Shown here one piece after another: positions 24,692-33,600 of a stretch of 64,000 bases of DNA; the first letter of the stretch is position 1, and every line of letters begins with the position of its first letter. The translations under genes and the position numbers were made by a program. Below the pieces are notes generated by a model that was not told the origin of the DNA, made no database searches, and was given only the letters and a program-made list of their open reading frames with translations. This stretch comes from Galbitalea sp036491035 (GTDB lineage: Bacteria; Actinomycetota; Actinomycetes; Actinomycetales; Microbacteriaceae), in the NCBI GenBank assembly GCA_036491035.1, contig DASXCU010000091.1, forward strand, positions 23,189-87,188, given 5' to 3'.

Positions 24692-25791
24692 CGCACCCGG
24701 TTCCCGGTGATCCAGACGCCCCGGATGGCGCGGGTTGCGGAGATGTCGCTGGTGGGATCGCCGTCGACCAGAATCAGGTCGGCCCGAAGACCAGCCGCGA
24801 TGCGCCCTCGATCGTGCAGGGCGAAGGAGTCGGCGACCAGTTCGGTTGCGCTGCGCAGCGCCTCCGCGGGAGTGAGCCCGGCACCCACCAGCAGCTCCAG
24901 CTCGCCGTGCAGGGACTCGCCGAGCTTCGGGCTGAACGGGACAAAGGGCGCGTTGTTTGCGTCCGTGCCGGCGAGGATCGGCACTCCGGCTTCCCGCATT
25001 GCCCGGACCGAGGCCTGCGCGACATGGATGCCCGGACCGGGACCACCGGTCGGCATCCCGAACTTGGCTCCGATGCCCTCCATCATCGAGAGCGTCGGGA
25101 TGATCGCGATTCCCTTATCGACCATGGTCGCGATCTGCCCAGCCGTCACCGGGCTTCGAAGCGGAACGTGGGTCAGGAAGTCGACGCCCGCGTCGATCCC
25201 GAGCTGCACCGCGGCATCTGATGACGCATGCGCGATCGTGAGGAATCCGGCGGCGTGGGCGGCGGTCACAATCGCCGCGATCGTGTCTGCACCGAGCGCA
25301 GCGTCGCCCTTGTCAGCGGGGTCCTCGATGATGATCTTCACGAAGTCGCAGCCCTCGGCCACTCGATCGGCGATGAACGCCTCCGCGTCGTCCGGACCGA
25401 ACAGCACGGTCGACGGCGCGAACGTGTTCATCGTCGTCTGCAGGCCGCCGGGACCGGATGCGGGGCTCAGCGCGCTGCGGATGTCCGTCAATCCGGCGAC
25501 GTTGCGCATGCTGTCGACGAGCGATCGCGGATTGGTCCCCATGTCGAGACCCGTGGTCACGCCCCAGGTGGCGAAGGCGGTGAGGTTGTCAGGCGAATCG
25601 AGATGGACGTGCGCGTCGATAAACCCGGGGAGCAGCGTTCCGCCGGCTCCATCGATGACGTTCCCGCTGGAGAGTTCGGAGCTGATCAGGCCGTCAGCGA
25701 CGACGACCATGCGCGGCTCACTCAGTCCGGCCCCGTCGAAGACTCGAACATTCGTGATCGCGAACGGCTCCTGCTGGGTCGTGTCGGTCAT
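24688..25791 (-). CDS. Metal-dependent amidohydrolase (imidazolonepropionase-like)
   Basis: 367-residue amidohydrolase. The metal ligands run in order: HVH (in GFIDAHVHLD), the Lys of FVKIIIED, His of IAHASSD, His of FLTHVP and the catalytic Asp of AGTDAN. The C-terminal AGLRADLILVDGDP strand closes the composite beta domain. It belongs to the group of prolidase-like and organophosphate-hydrolysing deacetylases; the substrate is unknown. It overlaps the HIT gene by 4 nt, so it closes the nmrA-HIT-amidohydrolase operon. Confidence 0.88.
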   Translation of the reverse strand: MTDTTQQEPFAITNVRVFDGAGLSEPRMVVVADGLISSELSSGNVIDGAGGTLLPGFIDAHVHLDSPDNLTAFATWGVTTGLDMGTNPRSLVDSMRNVAGLTDIRSALSPASGPGGLQTTMNTFAPSTVLFGPDDAEAFIADRVAEGCDFVKIIIEDPADKGDAALGADTIAAIVTAAHAAGFLTIAHASSDAAVQLGIDAGVDFLTHVPLRSPVTAGQIATMVDKGIAIIPTLSMMEGIGAKFGMPTGGPGPGIHVAQASVRAMREAGVPILAGTDANNAPFVPFSPKLGESLHGELELLVGAGLTPAEALRSATELVADSFALHDRGRIAAGLRADLILVDGDPTSDISATRAIRGVWITGNRVR

Positions 25792-26267
25792 CGGGCTACC
25801 TCCGCCTCGTATGCGGCGCGCACTTTCGGCACCAGGTCGAGCGCCGCGGCCCGGTCCAGTCGTTCCTTGCGAAGGCCCACCATAAACCCGCCACGCGACT
25901 CTGCGGGCACGTCATCACCTCGCGCCATGACGAGGCAGTGGAAGTGAGGATACGACTCCCCGAAGTTCACGATGTACGTTGCGCGGGCGCCCAGGGCAAG
26001 ACCGACGGCCTCGACGGTGTCCCTCGCGTGACGGCCAAACGACTCGAGCTCGGCATCGTCGAGCTCCAGCCAGCCGAGCGCGTGCCGCCGAGCGCGCAGG
26101 AAGTACCAGCCCGGAACCTCGTACCCCTCGACGACCTCGCACGCCCACTGCTCGTCGCGGAAGACGATCGCGCTCTCATCCGCGTTCTCCGTCGCACAGA
26201 TCAGGCAGTGTTCGACATCCGTGATGCTGTCGTCCGGGTAGCGCCGGGAAGGGCCGCCGTCGCTCAC
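25788..26267 (-). CDS. HIT-like nucleotide hydrolase
   Basis: 159 residues. The segment YIVNFGESYPHFHCLVMARGDDVP carries a histidine-triad-like HxHxx signature, although the third His of classic HIT proteins is replaced. An N-terminal CLIC pair may bind zinc. The start GTG overlaps the stop of the nmrA-like gene (GTGA). A longer open frame upstream runs through that gene in another frame and is discarded. The substrate is probably a nucleoside phosphate, by family only. Confidence 0.8.
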   Translation of the reverse strand: MSDGGPSRRYPDDSITDVEHCLICATENADESAIVFRDEQWACEVVEGYEVPGWYFLRARRHALGWLELDDAELESFGRHARDTVEAVGLALGARATYIVNFGESYPHFHCLVMARGDDVPAESRGGFMVGLRKERLDRAAALDLVPKVRAAYEAEVAR

Positions 26268-27142
26268 GCGTTCACCGACTGCAGCACCCCGGAGAGCTCG
26301 GAGACGTAGTCCTCGATCGTTCGCGGGGCGCGGCCCGTAACCTTCTCGACCGTGTCGGTCACGAACTCGGATGCGCCGTCCCGGAACAGCTGGTACATCT
26401 CCTCGAAGTGGTCGGCCTCCCAGTCCTCGAGACCGCGCGCCACAAGTGATGCCCGGACGTCTGCGGGCGTGACCTCGACCGTCGGAGTCTCGACTCCACG
26501 GATCGACGAGACCAGCTCTGCGACGTCCGCATACCGAACGGAGCGCGGACCGGTGAGCACGAGCGTCTGCCCGTCCCACTCGGTGCTGGTGAGAACGCGG
26601 GCACTGACCGCTCCGACATCCCGGGCGTCGATCAGGCTGATGCCGTGCTCGGCGAGCGCGTTCGGGATCTTCCCGGTCGCGTTCAGCGCACCCATCATGA
26701 TCTGGCCGACGAGTACCTGCATGAACGAATTGGGGCGAAGAATCGCGAAGGGCTGGCCGCTGGCCTTCAGTACCTCTTCGATTTCCCAGTGCTGACGGCA
26801 GGCGTGTGGGCCATCCGGATGGATGGCCGAGTCGGTGCCGGACAGCTTGACGATTCGAGTGCCCGTGCGGCGAGCGGCACGAATAACTCGCAACTGCAGG
26901 TCGGCCATGGTGTACGCGTGTGGTGTCAGCAGGAACACCGAATCGACAGCGTCCAGCGCGGCGACGATCGTCTTCTCGTCGCCGAAGGCGCCCTCGATGA
27001 TCTCGACTCCGGATGGGAGGACCGATTGCGCCTTCGCGGAATCGCGGCTGATGACACGGGTCGGAGTTCCCGACTGTGCCAGCTCTGCTACGACGTACTT
27101 GCCGACGTTTCCCGTGGCGCCAAGGACCAGTACCGACATCAT
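26264..27142 (-). CDS. NmrA-like NAD(P)-binding protein
   Basis: 292-residue atypical SDR. The Rossmann motif VLVLGATGNVGKYVVAEL, AYTMADLQLRVIRAARRTGTRIVKLSG and FAILRPNSFMQ are characteristic of the NmrA/HSCARG group of NADP sensors and quinone oxidoreductases. The ATG at 27139 has better spacing from GGGAG than that at 27142. A CGATAT-GTT-ATATCG palindrome lies 22 nt upstream, linking it to the GntR regulon of this region. Confidence 0.87.
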   Translation of the reverse strand: MMSVLVLGATGNVGKYVVAELAQSGTPTRVISRDSAKAQSVLPSGVEIIEGAFGDEKTIVAALDAVDSVFLLTPHAYTMADLQLRVIRAARRTGTRIVKLSGTDSAIHPDGPHACRQHWEIEEVLKASGQPFAILRPNSFMQVLVGQIMMGALNATGKIPNALAEHGISLIDARDVGAVSARVLTSTEWDGQTLVLTGPRSVRYADVAELVSSIRGVETPTVEVTPADVRASLVARGLEDWEADHFEEMYQLFRDGASEFVTDTVEKVTGRAPRTIEDYVSELSGVLQSVNA

Positions 27143-27163
27143 TGTCTCCCAAATCGCGATATT

Positions 27164-27178
27164 CGATATGTTATATCG
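27164..27178. promoter_or_regulatory. Putative GntR operator, site A
   Basis: CGATAT-GTT-ATATCG is a perfect 6-bp inverted repeat with a 3-nt spacer, 22 nt before the nmrA-like start and downstream of the GntR gene. It is the best copy of a motif (RATAT-N3-RTAT) that recurs upstream of four other transcription units in this block. Confidence 0.55.
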
Positions 27179-27229
27179 CTCATCGTGACACAGGGAAACC
27201 GCGGAGACAACAGACCGTCGCGGCCCCCG

Positions 27230-27931
27230 CTACTCCGAGTGCTTCAGCGACTCGACGTATTGGATGTGACGGCGAACCTCATCCTCGTTGGTCGTGAGGT
27301 GGTGCGTCAGCGAGTCCTGCATCCGCTTCGCATCCCGCTCCCGCACCGCTTCGAGAAGCGCCAGATGCCGGTCGTACCGACGTGCACGCTCCTCATCCGT
27401 GATGCGGGTCGAGTCGAACACAAGATGGGTATAGCGCTCGGCCGCCGTCCACAGCGTCTCGAGGATCCGCCTGTCCCACTCGCTCGCAGCGGGCGCGATC
27501 AGTGCCTCGTGAAAATCGTGGTGTGCGCCCCACGCGCTCTCCGGGTCGAAACCGCGGCTCGCCTCGAGCAGTGCCGTGAGCCGCTCGATGTCCGCGTCCG
27601 TGTGCAGCGGGACCGCGTCGGCCGCGAGCTGCGGTTCGATGCGCAGGCGAAGGGAGTAGATCGCCTCGAGATCCTGAGTGGTCAGCGATGCGACCTCCGC
27701 ACTGCGCGCCTGCTTGAGCAGGATGAGTCCCTGGCTCTCCAGACGACGCAGTGCCTCGCGGATCGGGATGTGGCTGACACCGAGCTGGGTCGCGAGCTCC
27801 CGAATGGAGAACTGCTCGCCCGCAGGCAGGGCGCCGGTGAGGATGGCGCGGCGAATCTCCGCCGTGACCAGATCCACTGCCGAACTGTTCTGACCGGCTA
27901 CCGATCGCACCGTCGGTTGAATCGTCATCAC
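27230..27931 (-). CDS. GntR family regulator, FCD (FadR-type) subfamily
   Basis: About 233 residues. The N-terminal winged helix (LVTAEIRRAILTGALPAGEQFSIRELATQLGVSHIPIREALRRLESQGLI) is followed by an all-helical FCD domain with the metal-site His residues in HHDFHEALI and LHHLT-like positions near the C-terminus. Such proteins sense organic acids and repress catabolic genes. It is divergent from the aromatic monooxygenase operon, so that operon is the prime target. Confidence 0.92.
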   Translation of the reverse strand: MMTIQPTVRSVAGQNSSAVDLVTAEIRRAILTGALPAGEQFSIRELATQLGVSHIPIREALRRLESQGLILLKQARSAEVASLTTQDLEAIYSLRLRIEPQLAADAVPLHTDADIERLTALLEASRGFDPESAWGAHHDFHEALIAPAASEWDRRILETLWTAAERYTHLVFDSTRITDEERARRYDRHLALLEAVRERDAKRMQDSLTHHLTTNEDEVRRHIQYVESLKHSE

Positions 27932-28014
27932 TGTCGCTTTCCGGTATTCGAGACTCCAGCCATAATCCCACGGCCGGGGAGGTCTGTTGGTGCGCGCCGC
28001 ATCCTCTGGCTAGG

Positions 28015-28027
28015 ATATAGCGTATAT
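28015..28027. promoter_or_regulatory. Putative GntR operator, site B
   Basis: ATATA-GCG-TATAT (within GGATATAGCGTATAT) is a perfect 5-bp dyad between the divergent GntR gene and the monooxygenase operon, 109 nt before the monooxygenase ATG. It resembles site A (GATAT, N3, RTAT). Confidence 0.5.
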
Positions 28028-28091
28028 ATGTTTGCGCGGCTGGCCCGCGAGATTCCTGCGCAAAACGCGCGGCGGCACCCGGAAGAGGTCA

Positions 28092-28124
28092 ATGATGACA
28101 ACGGCAACAGGATTGCACGCGTGA
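28092..28124 (+). CDS. Possible 10-codon leader ORF before the monooxygenase
   Basis: ATGATG...TGA encodes MMTTATGLHA and has a strong ribosome site (GGAAGAGG, 4-7 nt upstream). It ends 11 nt before the real monooxygenase ATG. It may only load ribosomes for coupled translation, or be chance. Confidence 0.3.
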   Translation: MMTTATGLHA

Positions 28125-28135
28125 CGGGGAAGCCA

Positions 28136-29746
28136 ATGGAGAGCACTGTTCCCGTCGTCATCATCGGCGGCGGCCCGGTCGGGCTCGCTCTGGCGAGGGA
28201 ACTGGACTTCCACGGAGTCGACAGCGTGGTCATCGAGCCGCGCGAGACGGTGTCGCACTCGAGGCCGCGGGCGAAAACAACGAGCGCGCGAACGATGGAA
28301 CTGTTCCGTCGCTGGGACCTTGCGAAGGGGCTCCGGGAACGCGCACCCTTGGCGGTGGAGTGGTCATCCGACATCGTGTTCTGCACCGCCGTGACCGGAC
28401 GCGAGATTTCCCGCTTCACCGGAACCCTCGGTCTCGACCTGGTCGATAGTGACCTCAGCGCGGAGCCGGGCCAGCAGATCACCCAGCCGCTCGTCGAGGA
28501 GATTCTCCGGGAGGCGGATGCCGCCGCGCCGCACGTCACGCTTCGACTGGGCTGGCACGCGGTCGCGATCGACGAGCGCGAGGACGGCTCGTCCGTGACC
28601 ATTGAGAACGAGGCGGGGCAGCAGGACGTGCTCGAGGCGCGGTTCGTCGTCGGCGCCGATGGACCTCGGAGCCTGGTGCGTCGCTCGATCGGCGCCGAAT
28701 ACGAGGGAGCGCCCGCCGGTCGCCCCAACCTGAACATCGTCTTCCGCTCGCGCGAGCTTCGCGGTCTCATCCCGCACGGCCCCGCCCTGCACTACTGGGT
28801 CCTTAACCACCTCGCGCCCGGAGTCATCGGTCCGCTCGACCTCGATGACCTGTGGTGGGCCATCTCCACCGGTCGCCCCGAGGACGACGCCGACAACGAT
28901 CCGGTGGCCATCATTCGTGCGCTCGCCGGAGCGGACATCGACGTCGAGATCGTCGAGACCGATCCATGGCAGGCGCGATCATTGATCTCGAACAGCTACG
29001 GCCGCGGCCACACGTTCCTCGTCGGTGATGCGGCGCACCAGAATCCACCGTGGGGCGGTCACGGCTTCAACACCGGCATCGGCGACGCCGTGAACCTCGG
29101 CTGGAAACTCGCCGCCGTCCTGGGCGGCTGGGCACCCGGCGAACTCCTCGACAGCTACGAGTCCGAACGCCGCGGCGTCTCGGAACTGACGATCCGCGTT
29201 GCGGCCCAGAACACGAATACGCTGCCCTCGGATTTCAACGTGCCCGAGCTGCTCGGGACCGAGGAAGAGTTCCTCGTCGCGCGCGACCAGGTGCACGCGC
29301 GCGTGCAGGATGCCAAGCGGTTCGAGTTCTTCTGCATGGGGCTGGTGCTCGGCTACGGCTACACGGAGGACGCCGCCAGCCAGACCACCGACATGACCGA
29401 CTACCTGCCTGTTGCTGCTGCGGGCAACCGCCTGCCGCACAGCTGGATCGCACCCGGGCTCTCGATCTACGACCTGCTCGGCCGCGAGTTCACGATTATC
29501 GGAACGAATGCTGCCTCCAGCGCACTACACGACGAGTTCGCACGACGCGGCGTTCCGGTGACGTTGCTCACCGATCCCCGCGTCGACACGGACGCCCTGT
29601 TCGCTGCGGATGTCGTGCTCGTTCGACCGGACCAACACATCGCCTGGTTGGGTGCGCCGCCTCTCGCACACGATTCCCGCGAGATCGTCGACGACGCCCT
29701 CCGCGGATTTCCCGCACTGCACCTCACCCCAACACCCACCAAGTAA
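28136..29746 (+). CDS. FAD-dependent aromatic monooxygenase (MhpA/TfdB type)
   Basis: 536-residue class A flavoprotein hydroxylase. The FAD motifs are complete: GGGPVGLALARELDFHG, the DG motif VVGADGPRSLVRRSIG and the GD motif FLVGDAAHQNPPWGGHGFNTGIGDAVNLGWKLAAVL. A thioredoxin-like C-terminal domain ends in VLVRPDQHIAWLG. Such enzymes ortho-hydroxylate phenols with NAD(P)H and O2. The ATG at 28136 has GGGGAA upstream; the much longer open frame from 26645 is antisense to nmrA and is rejected. It is first in a five-gene operon with dioxygenase, FAH hydrolase and CoA transferase. Confidence 0.9.
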   Translation: MESTVPVVIIGGGPVGLALARELDFHGVDSVVIEPRETVSHSRPRAKTTSARTMELFRRWDLAKGLRERAPLAVEWSSDIVFCTAVTGREISRFTGTLGLDLVDSDLSAEPGQQITQPLVEEILREADAAAPHVTLRLGWHAVAIDEREDGSSVTIENEAGQQDVLEARFVVGADGPRSLVRRSIGAEYEGAPAGRPNLNIVFRSRELRGLIPHGPALHYWVLNHLAPGVIGPLDLDDLWWAISTGRPEDDADNDPVAIIRALAGADIDVEIVETDPWQARSLISNSYGRGHTFLVGDAAHQNPPWGGHGFNTGIGDAVNLGWKLAAVLGGWAPGELLDSYESERRGVSELTIRVAAQNTNTLPSDFNVPELLGTEEEFLVARDQVHARVQDAKRFEFFCMGLVLGYGYTEDAASQTTDMTDYLPVAAAGNRLPHSWIAPGLSIYDLLGREFTIIGTNAASSALHDEFARRGVPVTLLTDPRVDTDALFAADVVLVRPDQHIAWLGAPPLAHDSREIVDDALRGFPALHLTPTPTK

Positions 29747-29766
29747 AGAAAACAGAGGAGACAACG

Positions 29767-30384
29767 ATGCCTACCAACCCCAATCGATCGCAGGGTCGAC
29801 CGATCATCGCCCCAAAACTGCACCACACCACCTTCACCACGAAGCGCCTCGACGAGATGGTCGCCTGGTACCAGAACGCGGTGGGGCTCATCCCGGCGTT
29901 CTACGACGAGAACGCCGCCTGGCTCACGAACGACGAGGCGAACCACCGCATCGCGTTCCTTGCCCCTCCCGGTCTCAAGCACCCGGAGGACAAGGGCCAC
30001 ACGACGGGCATCCACCACACGGCCTTCGAGTACAACACTTTCGACCAGTGGTTGGACAACTACATCCGTCTGCGCGACCAGGACATCAAGCCGTTCCTCT
30101 TCCTCGACCACGGCATCACGATGTCGATCTACTACCAGGACCCCGACGGAAACGGCGTGGAAATCCAGGTCGACTGCTTCGGCAACTGGGAGGATTCGAA
30201 GCAGTGGATCTCGTCCGCGCTCGAGTTTGCCAAGAACCCGATCGGTGAATGGTTCGACCCGGAGAAGCTCGTCGAAGCGCGCGAGCAGGGGCTGGACTTC
30301 AAGGAGATCCACCGTCGCTGCCGCGCCGGTGAGTACAAGCCGGCGGTCATCCCGACGGATATTTTCCTGCCAGAGATCTACTAG
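29767..30384 (+). CDS. VOC-fold extradiol dioxygenase-like protein
   Basis: 205-residue single-module vicinal-oxygen-chelate protein. Likely metal ligands are His in APKLHHTTFTT, His in GIHHTAFEYN and Glu in GNGVEIQVDCFG. A 50-residue C-terminal extension (EFAKNPIGEWFDPEKL...) is typical of a group that accompanies phenol monooxygenases. It probably cleaves the catechol-type product of the preceding hydroxylase, with the FAH protein next in line. An AGAGGAGACAACG ribosome site precedes the ATG. Confidence 0.85.
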   Translation: MPTNPNRSQGRPIIAPKLHHTTFTTKRLDEMVAWYQNAVGLIPAFYDENAAWLTNDEANHRIAFLAPPGLKHPEDKGHTTGIHHTAFEYNTFDQWLDNYIRLRDQDIKPFLFLDHGITMSIYYQDPDGNGVEIQVDCFGNWEDSKQWISSALEFAKNPIGEWFDPEKLVEAREQGLDFKEIHRRCRAGEYKPAVIPTDIFLPEIY

Positions 30385-30400
30385 AACACGAGGGCCCGAG

Positions 30401-31246
30401 ATGAGAATTGCGAACGTTGCCGGACGACTGGCACTGATCTCGGAGGATCGCGCTCTCGACGTCGAGACCGCAAGCGGCGGCCGGTACGGCTCGAGCCCCC
30501 AGGACGTCTATGACAACTGGGCGGCGTTCACCGACTGGGCCGCCGCCGCGGACTTCCGTTCGGCGGTCGAGTTCACCGAGGACCAGCTACTCGCCGTGGT
30601 TCCGCGTCCGCGACAGATCTTCGCGATCGGTCTCAACTACCGAGAGCACGCGAAGGAGAGTGGATTCGCGCTCCCGACCGAACCAGTCGTGTTCACGAAG
30701 TTCGCGAGCAGCCTGACCGGTCCTCGCGCCGATATCGAATTGCCGAGCGCGGCGGTCGACTACGAGGTGGAACTCGTCGTCGTGATCGGCCGGGAGGCCC
30801 ACGCTGTCTCGGTCGAGGATGCCTGGGACTACGTCGCGGGCCTCACGGCCGGCCAGGATGTCAGCGAGCGTGACGTGCAGAGTCGCGGACCGGCACCGCA
30901 GTTCAGCATCGCGAAGTCGTATCCGGGGTTCTCGCCGATCGGCCCGGTCGTCGTCACTCCCGACGAGTTCCCCGATCGCGATTCGATTCGTGTTCGCACG
31001 ATGCTCTGGGACGGCACCGAGCTGACCACCAAGCAGGACGGGAACACCAACGACCTGATCTTCTCGGTGCCGGATCTCGTGTCCCGGCTATCGCAGTCGC
31101 TGACGCTCTACCCGGGCGACATCATTTTCACCGGTACGCCATCCGGGGTCGGCAACGGCAAGAAGCCACCGGTGTTCCTCGAGAAGGGGCAGACGCTCGT
31201 CACCGAGATCACGGGAATCGGCGAGCTCCGAAATCGACTCGTCTAG
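30401..31246 (+). CDS. Fumarylacetoacetate hydrolase family protein
   Basis: 281-residue FAH-fold enzyme. The core IFAIGLNYREHAKESG, DYEVELVVVIG (metal-binding Glu pair), LTAGQDVSERDVQ and DIIFTGTPSGVGNGKKPP are intact. These enzymes cleave the C-C bond of acylpyruvates or isomerise/decarboxylate ring-cleavage products. In context it acts on the product of the VOC dioxygenase. It is the third gene of the monooxygenase operon, with short gaps on either side. Confidence 0.9.
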   Translation: MRIANVAGRLALISEDRALDVETASGGRYGSSPQDVYDNWAAFTDWAAAADFRSAVEFTEDQLLAVVPRPRQIFAIGLNYREHAKESGFALPTEPVVFTKFASSLTGPRADIELPSAAVDYEVELVVVIGREAHAVSVEDAWDYVAGLTAGQDVSERDVQSRGPAPQFSIAKSYPGFSPIGPVVVTPDEFPDRDSIRVRTMLWDGTELTTKQDGNTNDLIFSVPDLVSRLSQSLTLYPGDIIFTGTPSGVGNGKKPPVFLEKGQTLVTEITGIGELRNRLV

Positions 31247-31259
31247 TTACGGTAGAGGC

Positions 31260-31973
31260 ATGTCGAAGAAGCGCAACGATGCCGCGGAAGCGCTGGCGGA
31301 CCTGGTCCACGACGGCGCCGTCATCGCGGTCGGCGGCTTCGGGCTGAGCGGCAATCCGTCCGACCTCATCGAGGCGCTTCGCGACACCGGCGTCCGGAAC
31401 CTCACGATCGTGTCCAACAACATGGGCGTGGACGGCAAGGGTCTCGGCCTTCTGCTCGAGAACCGACAGGTCGTAAAGGTCGTCGCGTCCTATGTCGGCG
31501 AGAACAAGCTGTTCGCCCAGCAGTACCTGGATGGCGAGCTCGAGGTCGAGTTCGTGCCGCAGGGCACGCTCGCCGAGCGTCTCCGGGCCGGCGGCGCCGG
31601 CATCGCCGGTTTCTACACGAAGACGGGTGTGGGCACCGTCGTCGCCGAGGGCAAGCCGCTCGAGCAGTTCGACGGCGAGACCTACGTGCTCGAGCGCGGC
31701 ATCGTCGCCGACCTTGCGCTCGTGCACGCCTACGAGGGCGATCAGGAGGGCAACCTCGCCTACCGATACACCGCGCGCAACTTCAACCCGCTGGTGGCGA
31801 CGGCCGGACGCGTCACCGTCGCGGAGGTCGAGCGCCTGGCCGAGAGCGACTACCTGGACCCGCAGGCAATCGACACTCCCGGGATCTTCGTCCAGCGCGT
31901 CCTGCAATGCGCCCCCCGCATCAAGGACATCGAGCAACGCACCGTTCGCCCGCGACCGGGCACCGAGGCGTAG
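31260..31973 (+). CDS. 3-oxoacid CoA-transferase subunit A
   Basis: 237-residue alpha subunit of a class I CoA transferase. The glycine-rich oxyanion motif AVGGFGLSGNPSDLIEAL and NNMGVDGKGLGLLL are typical of the AtoD/ScoA/PcaI group. The substrate may be 3-oxoadipate or acetoacetate, with succinyl-CoA as donor; sequence alone does not decide. It is paired with subunit B 10 nt downstream and belongs to the monooxygenase operon, so it activates the acid left by ring cleavage. Confidence 0.92.
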   Translation: MSKKRNDAAEALADLVHDGAVIAVGGFGLSGNPSDLIEALRDTGVRNLTIVSNNMGVDGKGLGLLLENRQVVKVVASYVGENKLFAQQYLDGELEVEFVPQGTLAERLRAGGAGIAGFYTKTGVGTVVAEGKPLEQFDGETYVLERGIVADLALVHAYEGDQEGNLAYRYTARNFNPLVATAGRVTVAEVERLAESDYLDPQAIDTPGIFVQRVLQCAPRIKDIEQRTVRPRPGTEA

Positions 31974-31983
31974 GAGGCCGACC

Positions 31984-32646
31984 ATGGCGTGGACACGAGA
32001 TGAGATGGCCGCGATCGCTGCCGCGGAGTTGCAGGATGGCGCCTACGTGAACCTGGGCATCGGGATTCCGACGCTGGTCGCCAACAATCTGCCCGCCGGC
32101 GTGCGGGTGACACTGCAGAGCGAGAACGGCATCCTCGGAATGGGACCGTTCCCGTTCGAGGGCGACGAGGACGCCGACCTGATCAATGCGGGCAAGCAGA
32201 CGGTGACGCTGCTGCCGGGCGCGAGCATCTTCGACTCCGCTACCTCGTTCGGGATGATCCGGGGCGGGCACGTGCAGGTCGCCATCCTCGGAGCGTTGCA
32301 GGTCGCCGCGAACGGTGACCTTGCCAACTGGACGATCCCGGGCAAGCTCGTGAAGGGGATGGGCGGCGCCATGGATCTCGTCGCCGGCACACCGAGGGTC
32401 ATCGTCATCACCGATCACAACTCGAAGGACGGAAGTCCCAAGATCGTCGAACGTTGCGACCTTCCCCTGACGGGCACGGGTGTGGTGCAGCGCATCATCA
32501 CCGACCTGGCCGTCTTCGACATCGAAGACGGTGGACTGGTGCTTCGCCAGATCGCGCCCGGCGTGGACGTTCCCGAACTCGGCGACAAGACCGGTGCAGC
32601 TTTCGCGGTCGATCTCGCCGAGCCCGGAACGGTTCCGGAGTTCTAG
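31984..32646 (+). CDS. 3-oxoacid CoA-transferase subunit B
   Basis: 220-residue beta subunit. The catalytic glutamate that forms the glutamyl-CoA thioester lies in the motif LQSENGILGMGPFP. GGHVQVAILGALQVAANGDLANW and VKGMGGAMDLVAG follow as expected. The ATG has AGGAGG 7 nt upstream. It is the last gene of the operon; its 3' end overlaps the convergent alpha/beta hydrolase by 4 nt. Confidence 0.92.
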   Translation: MAWTRDEMAAIAAAELQDGAYVNLGIGIPTLVANNLPAGVRVTLQSENGILGMGPFPFEGDEDADLINAGKQTVTLLPGASIFDSATSFGMIRGGHVQVAILGALQVAANGDLANWTIPGKLVKGMGGAMDLVAGTPRVIVITDHNSKDGSPKIVERCDLPLTGTGVVQRIITDLAVFDIEDGGLVLRQIAPGVDVPELGDKTGAAFAVDLAEPGTVPEF

Positions 32647-33539
32647 CCGACCTTCGTGGCGAAGGCCAGCTCGGCGGCCTGGAAAGACGGGCCTGCGTTG
32701 TGGAAGTCGATGCAGTGACCCGCTCCGGGTTCGATGGCGGTGTCGATCGACGGCGTTCCCGTGAAGCTCGCTCGATATTCGTCGATCTCGTTCTGGTCGG
32801 TGACCCACAGGTGGTCGAACTCGGCCTGGCGGTGGAACACGGGCACGTTCACGCTGGCGTTGACGTCCTTGGACCGGTTGACCCAGGTCGAGGTGATGTC
32901 GATGAGTTCCGCGCGCGGGCACGGTGCGTTCGACGGGTAGCTGGCCGCCGGCATGTCCTCGGCGAAGGACATCTGCGGGCCGAACATGACCTGGTCCTTC
33001 ATCGGAACCGGCAGGTCGATCATGGGGATGTCCGGGAGGCTGGCCCACTGGCCGGCCGATTCGACGGGAACTCGAACCAGGCAGCCCGACAGCGCGATGC
33101 CCTTGAGCGGCCAGGATGGATGGTTGCCCGCGATGTCGGTGACGATGGCGCCGCCGATCGAGTGCCCCACGAGAACGATGCCCGACGCCTTGTCCGACCA
33201 TTCCTTCCAGATGTCCGCGATCACCGCATCCAGGACGATGGCGTTCTGAGCGATGATCGAGTCGGAATCGGGCAGTGGTGTGCTTCCGCCGTAGGCCGGC
33301 CGATCGAGAGCGATGACCGGGATGCCCTGGCTCTCACCTGCCTCGAGCAGCGAACGCCCCGCGATGTCGAAGTAGTCGGACGTGTAGGTGCCGCCGTGGA
33401 GGGCGATAACCAGCGGTCCACTGGTCTTTGTTCCCGCTGCGGCTGTGGGGTTCTGCTTGCCGGTGATGGTTATTCCCGCGGCGGGACCGGATGCGGCGGC
33501 CGCGCGAGTGAAGCCCTGTGAGGTCGTTCCAGTGTCCAT
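32643..33539 (-). CDS. Alpha/beta hydrolase
   Basis: 298-residue hydrolase. The nucleophile elbow is GHSIGG, the oxyanion motif is ALHGGTYTSDYFD near the N-terminus, and the catalytic His is in EPGAGHCIDFHNAG. The Ala/Gly-rich N-terminal tail is not a signal peptide. The start ATG at 33539 has GGAG 6 nt upstream; a longer frame to 33632 crosses the operator. It may act on an ester or on a ring-cleavage product. Site C lies 46 nt upstream. Confidence 0.87.
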   Translation of the reverse strand: MDTGTTSQGFTRAAAASGPAAGITITGKQNPTAAAGTKTSGPLVIALHGGTYTSDYFDIAGRSLLEAGESQGIPVIALDRPAYGGSTPLPDSDSIIAQNAIVLDAVIADIWKEWSDKASGIVLVGHSIGGAIVTDIAGNHPSWPLKGIALSGCLVRVPVESAGQWASLPDIPMIDLPVPMKDQVMFGPQMSFAEDMPAASYPSNAPCPRAELIDITSTWVNRSKDVNASVNVPVFHRQAEFDHLWVTDQNEIDEYRASFTGTPSIDTAIEPGAGHCIDFHNAGPSFQAAELAFATKVG

Positions 33540-33584
33540 TTCATCTCCATTGATTGCCTGGCTGTCGGGTGCGAATTCGCTATT

Positions 33585-33598
33585 CGCTATGCTATATC
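33585..33598. promoter_or_regulatory. Putative GntR operator, site C
   Basis: Read on the minus strand, AGATAT-AGC-ATAGCG matches the RATAT-N3-RTAT motif with one mismatch. It sits 46 nt before the alpha/beta hydrolase start, in the 61-nt gap after the TPP-enzyme gene. It is the weakest of the five copies. Confidence 0.4.
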
Positions 33599-33600
33599 TT

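Noticed and set aside
26645..28135. 1033-codon open frame ending in the monooxygenase
   Set aside because: The first ~497 codons run antisense to nmrA and the GntR gene and have no family features; the real start is the ATG at 28136 with a ribosome site.
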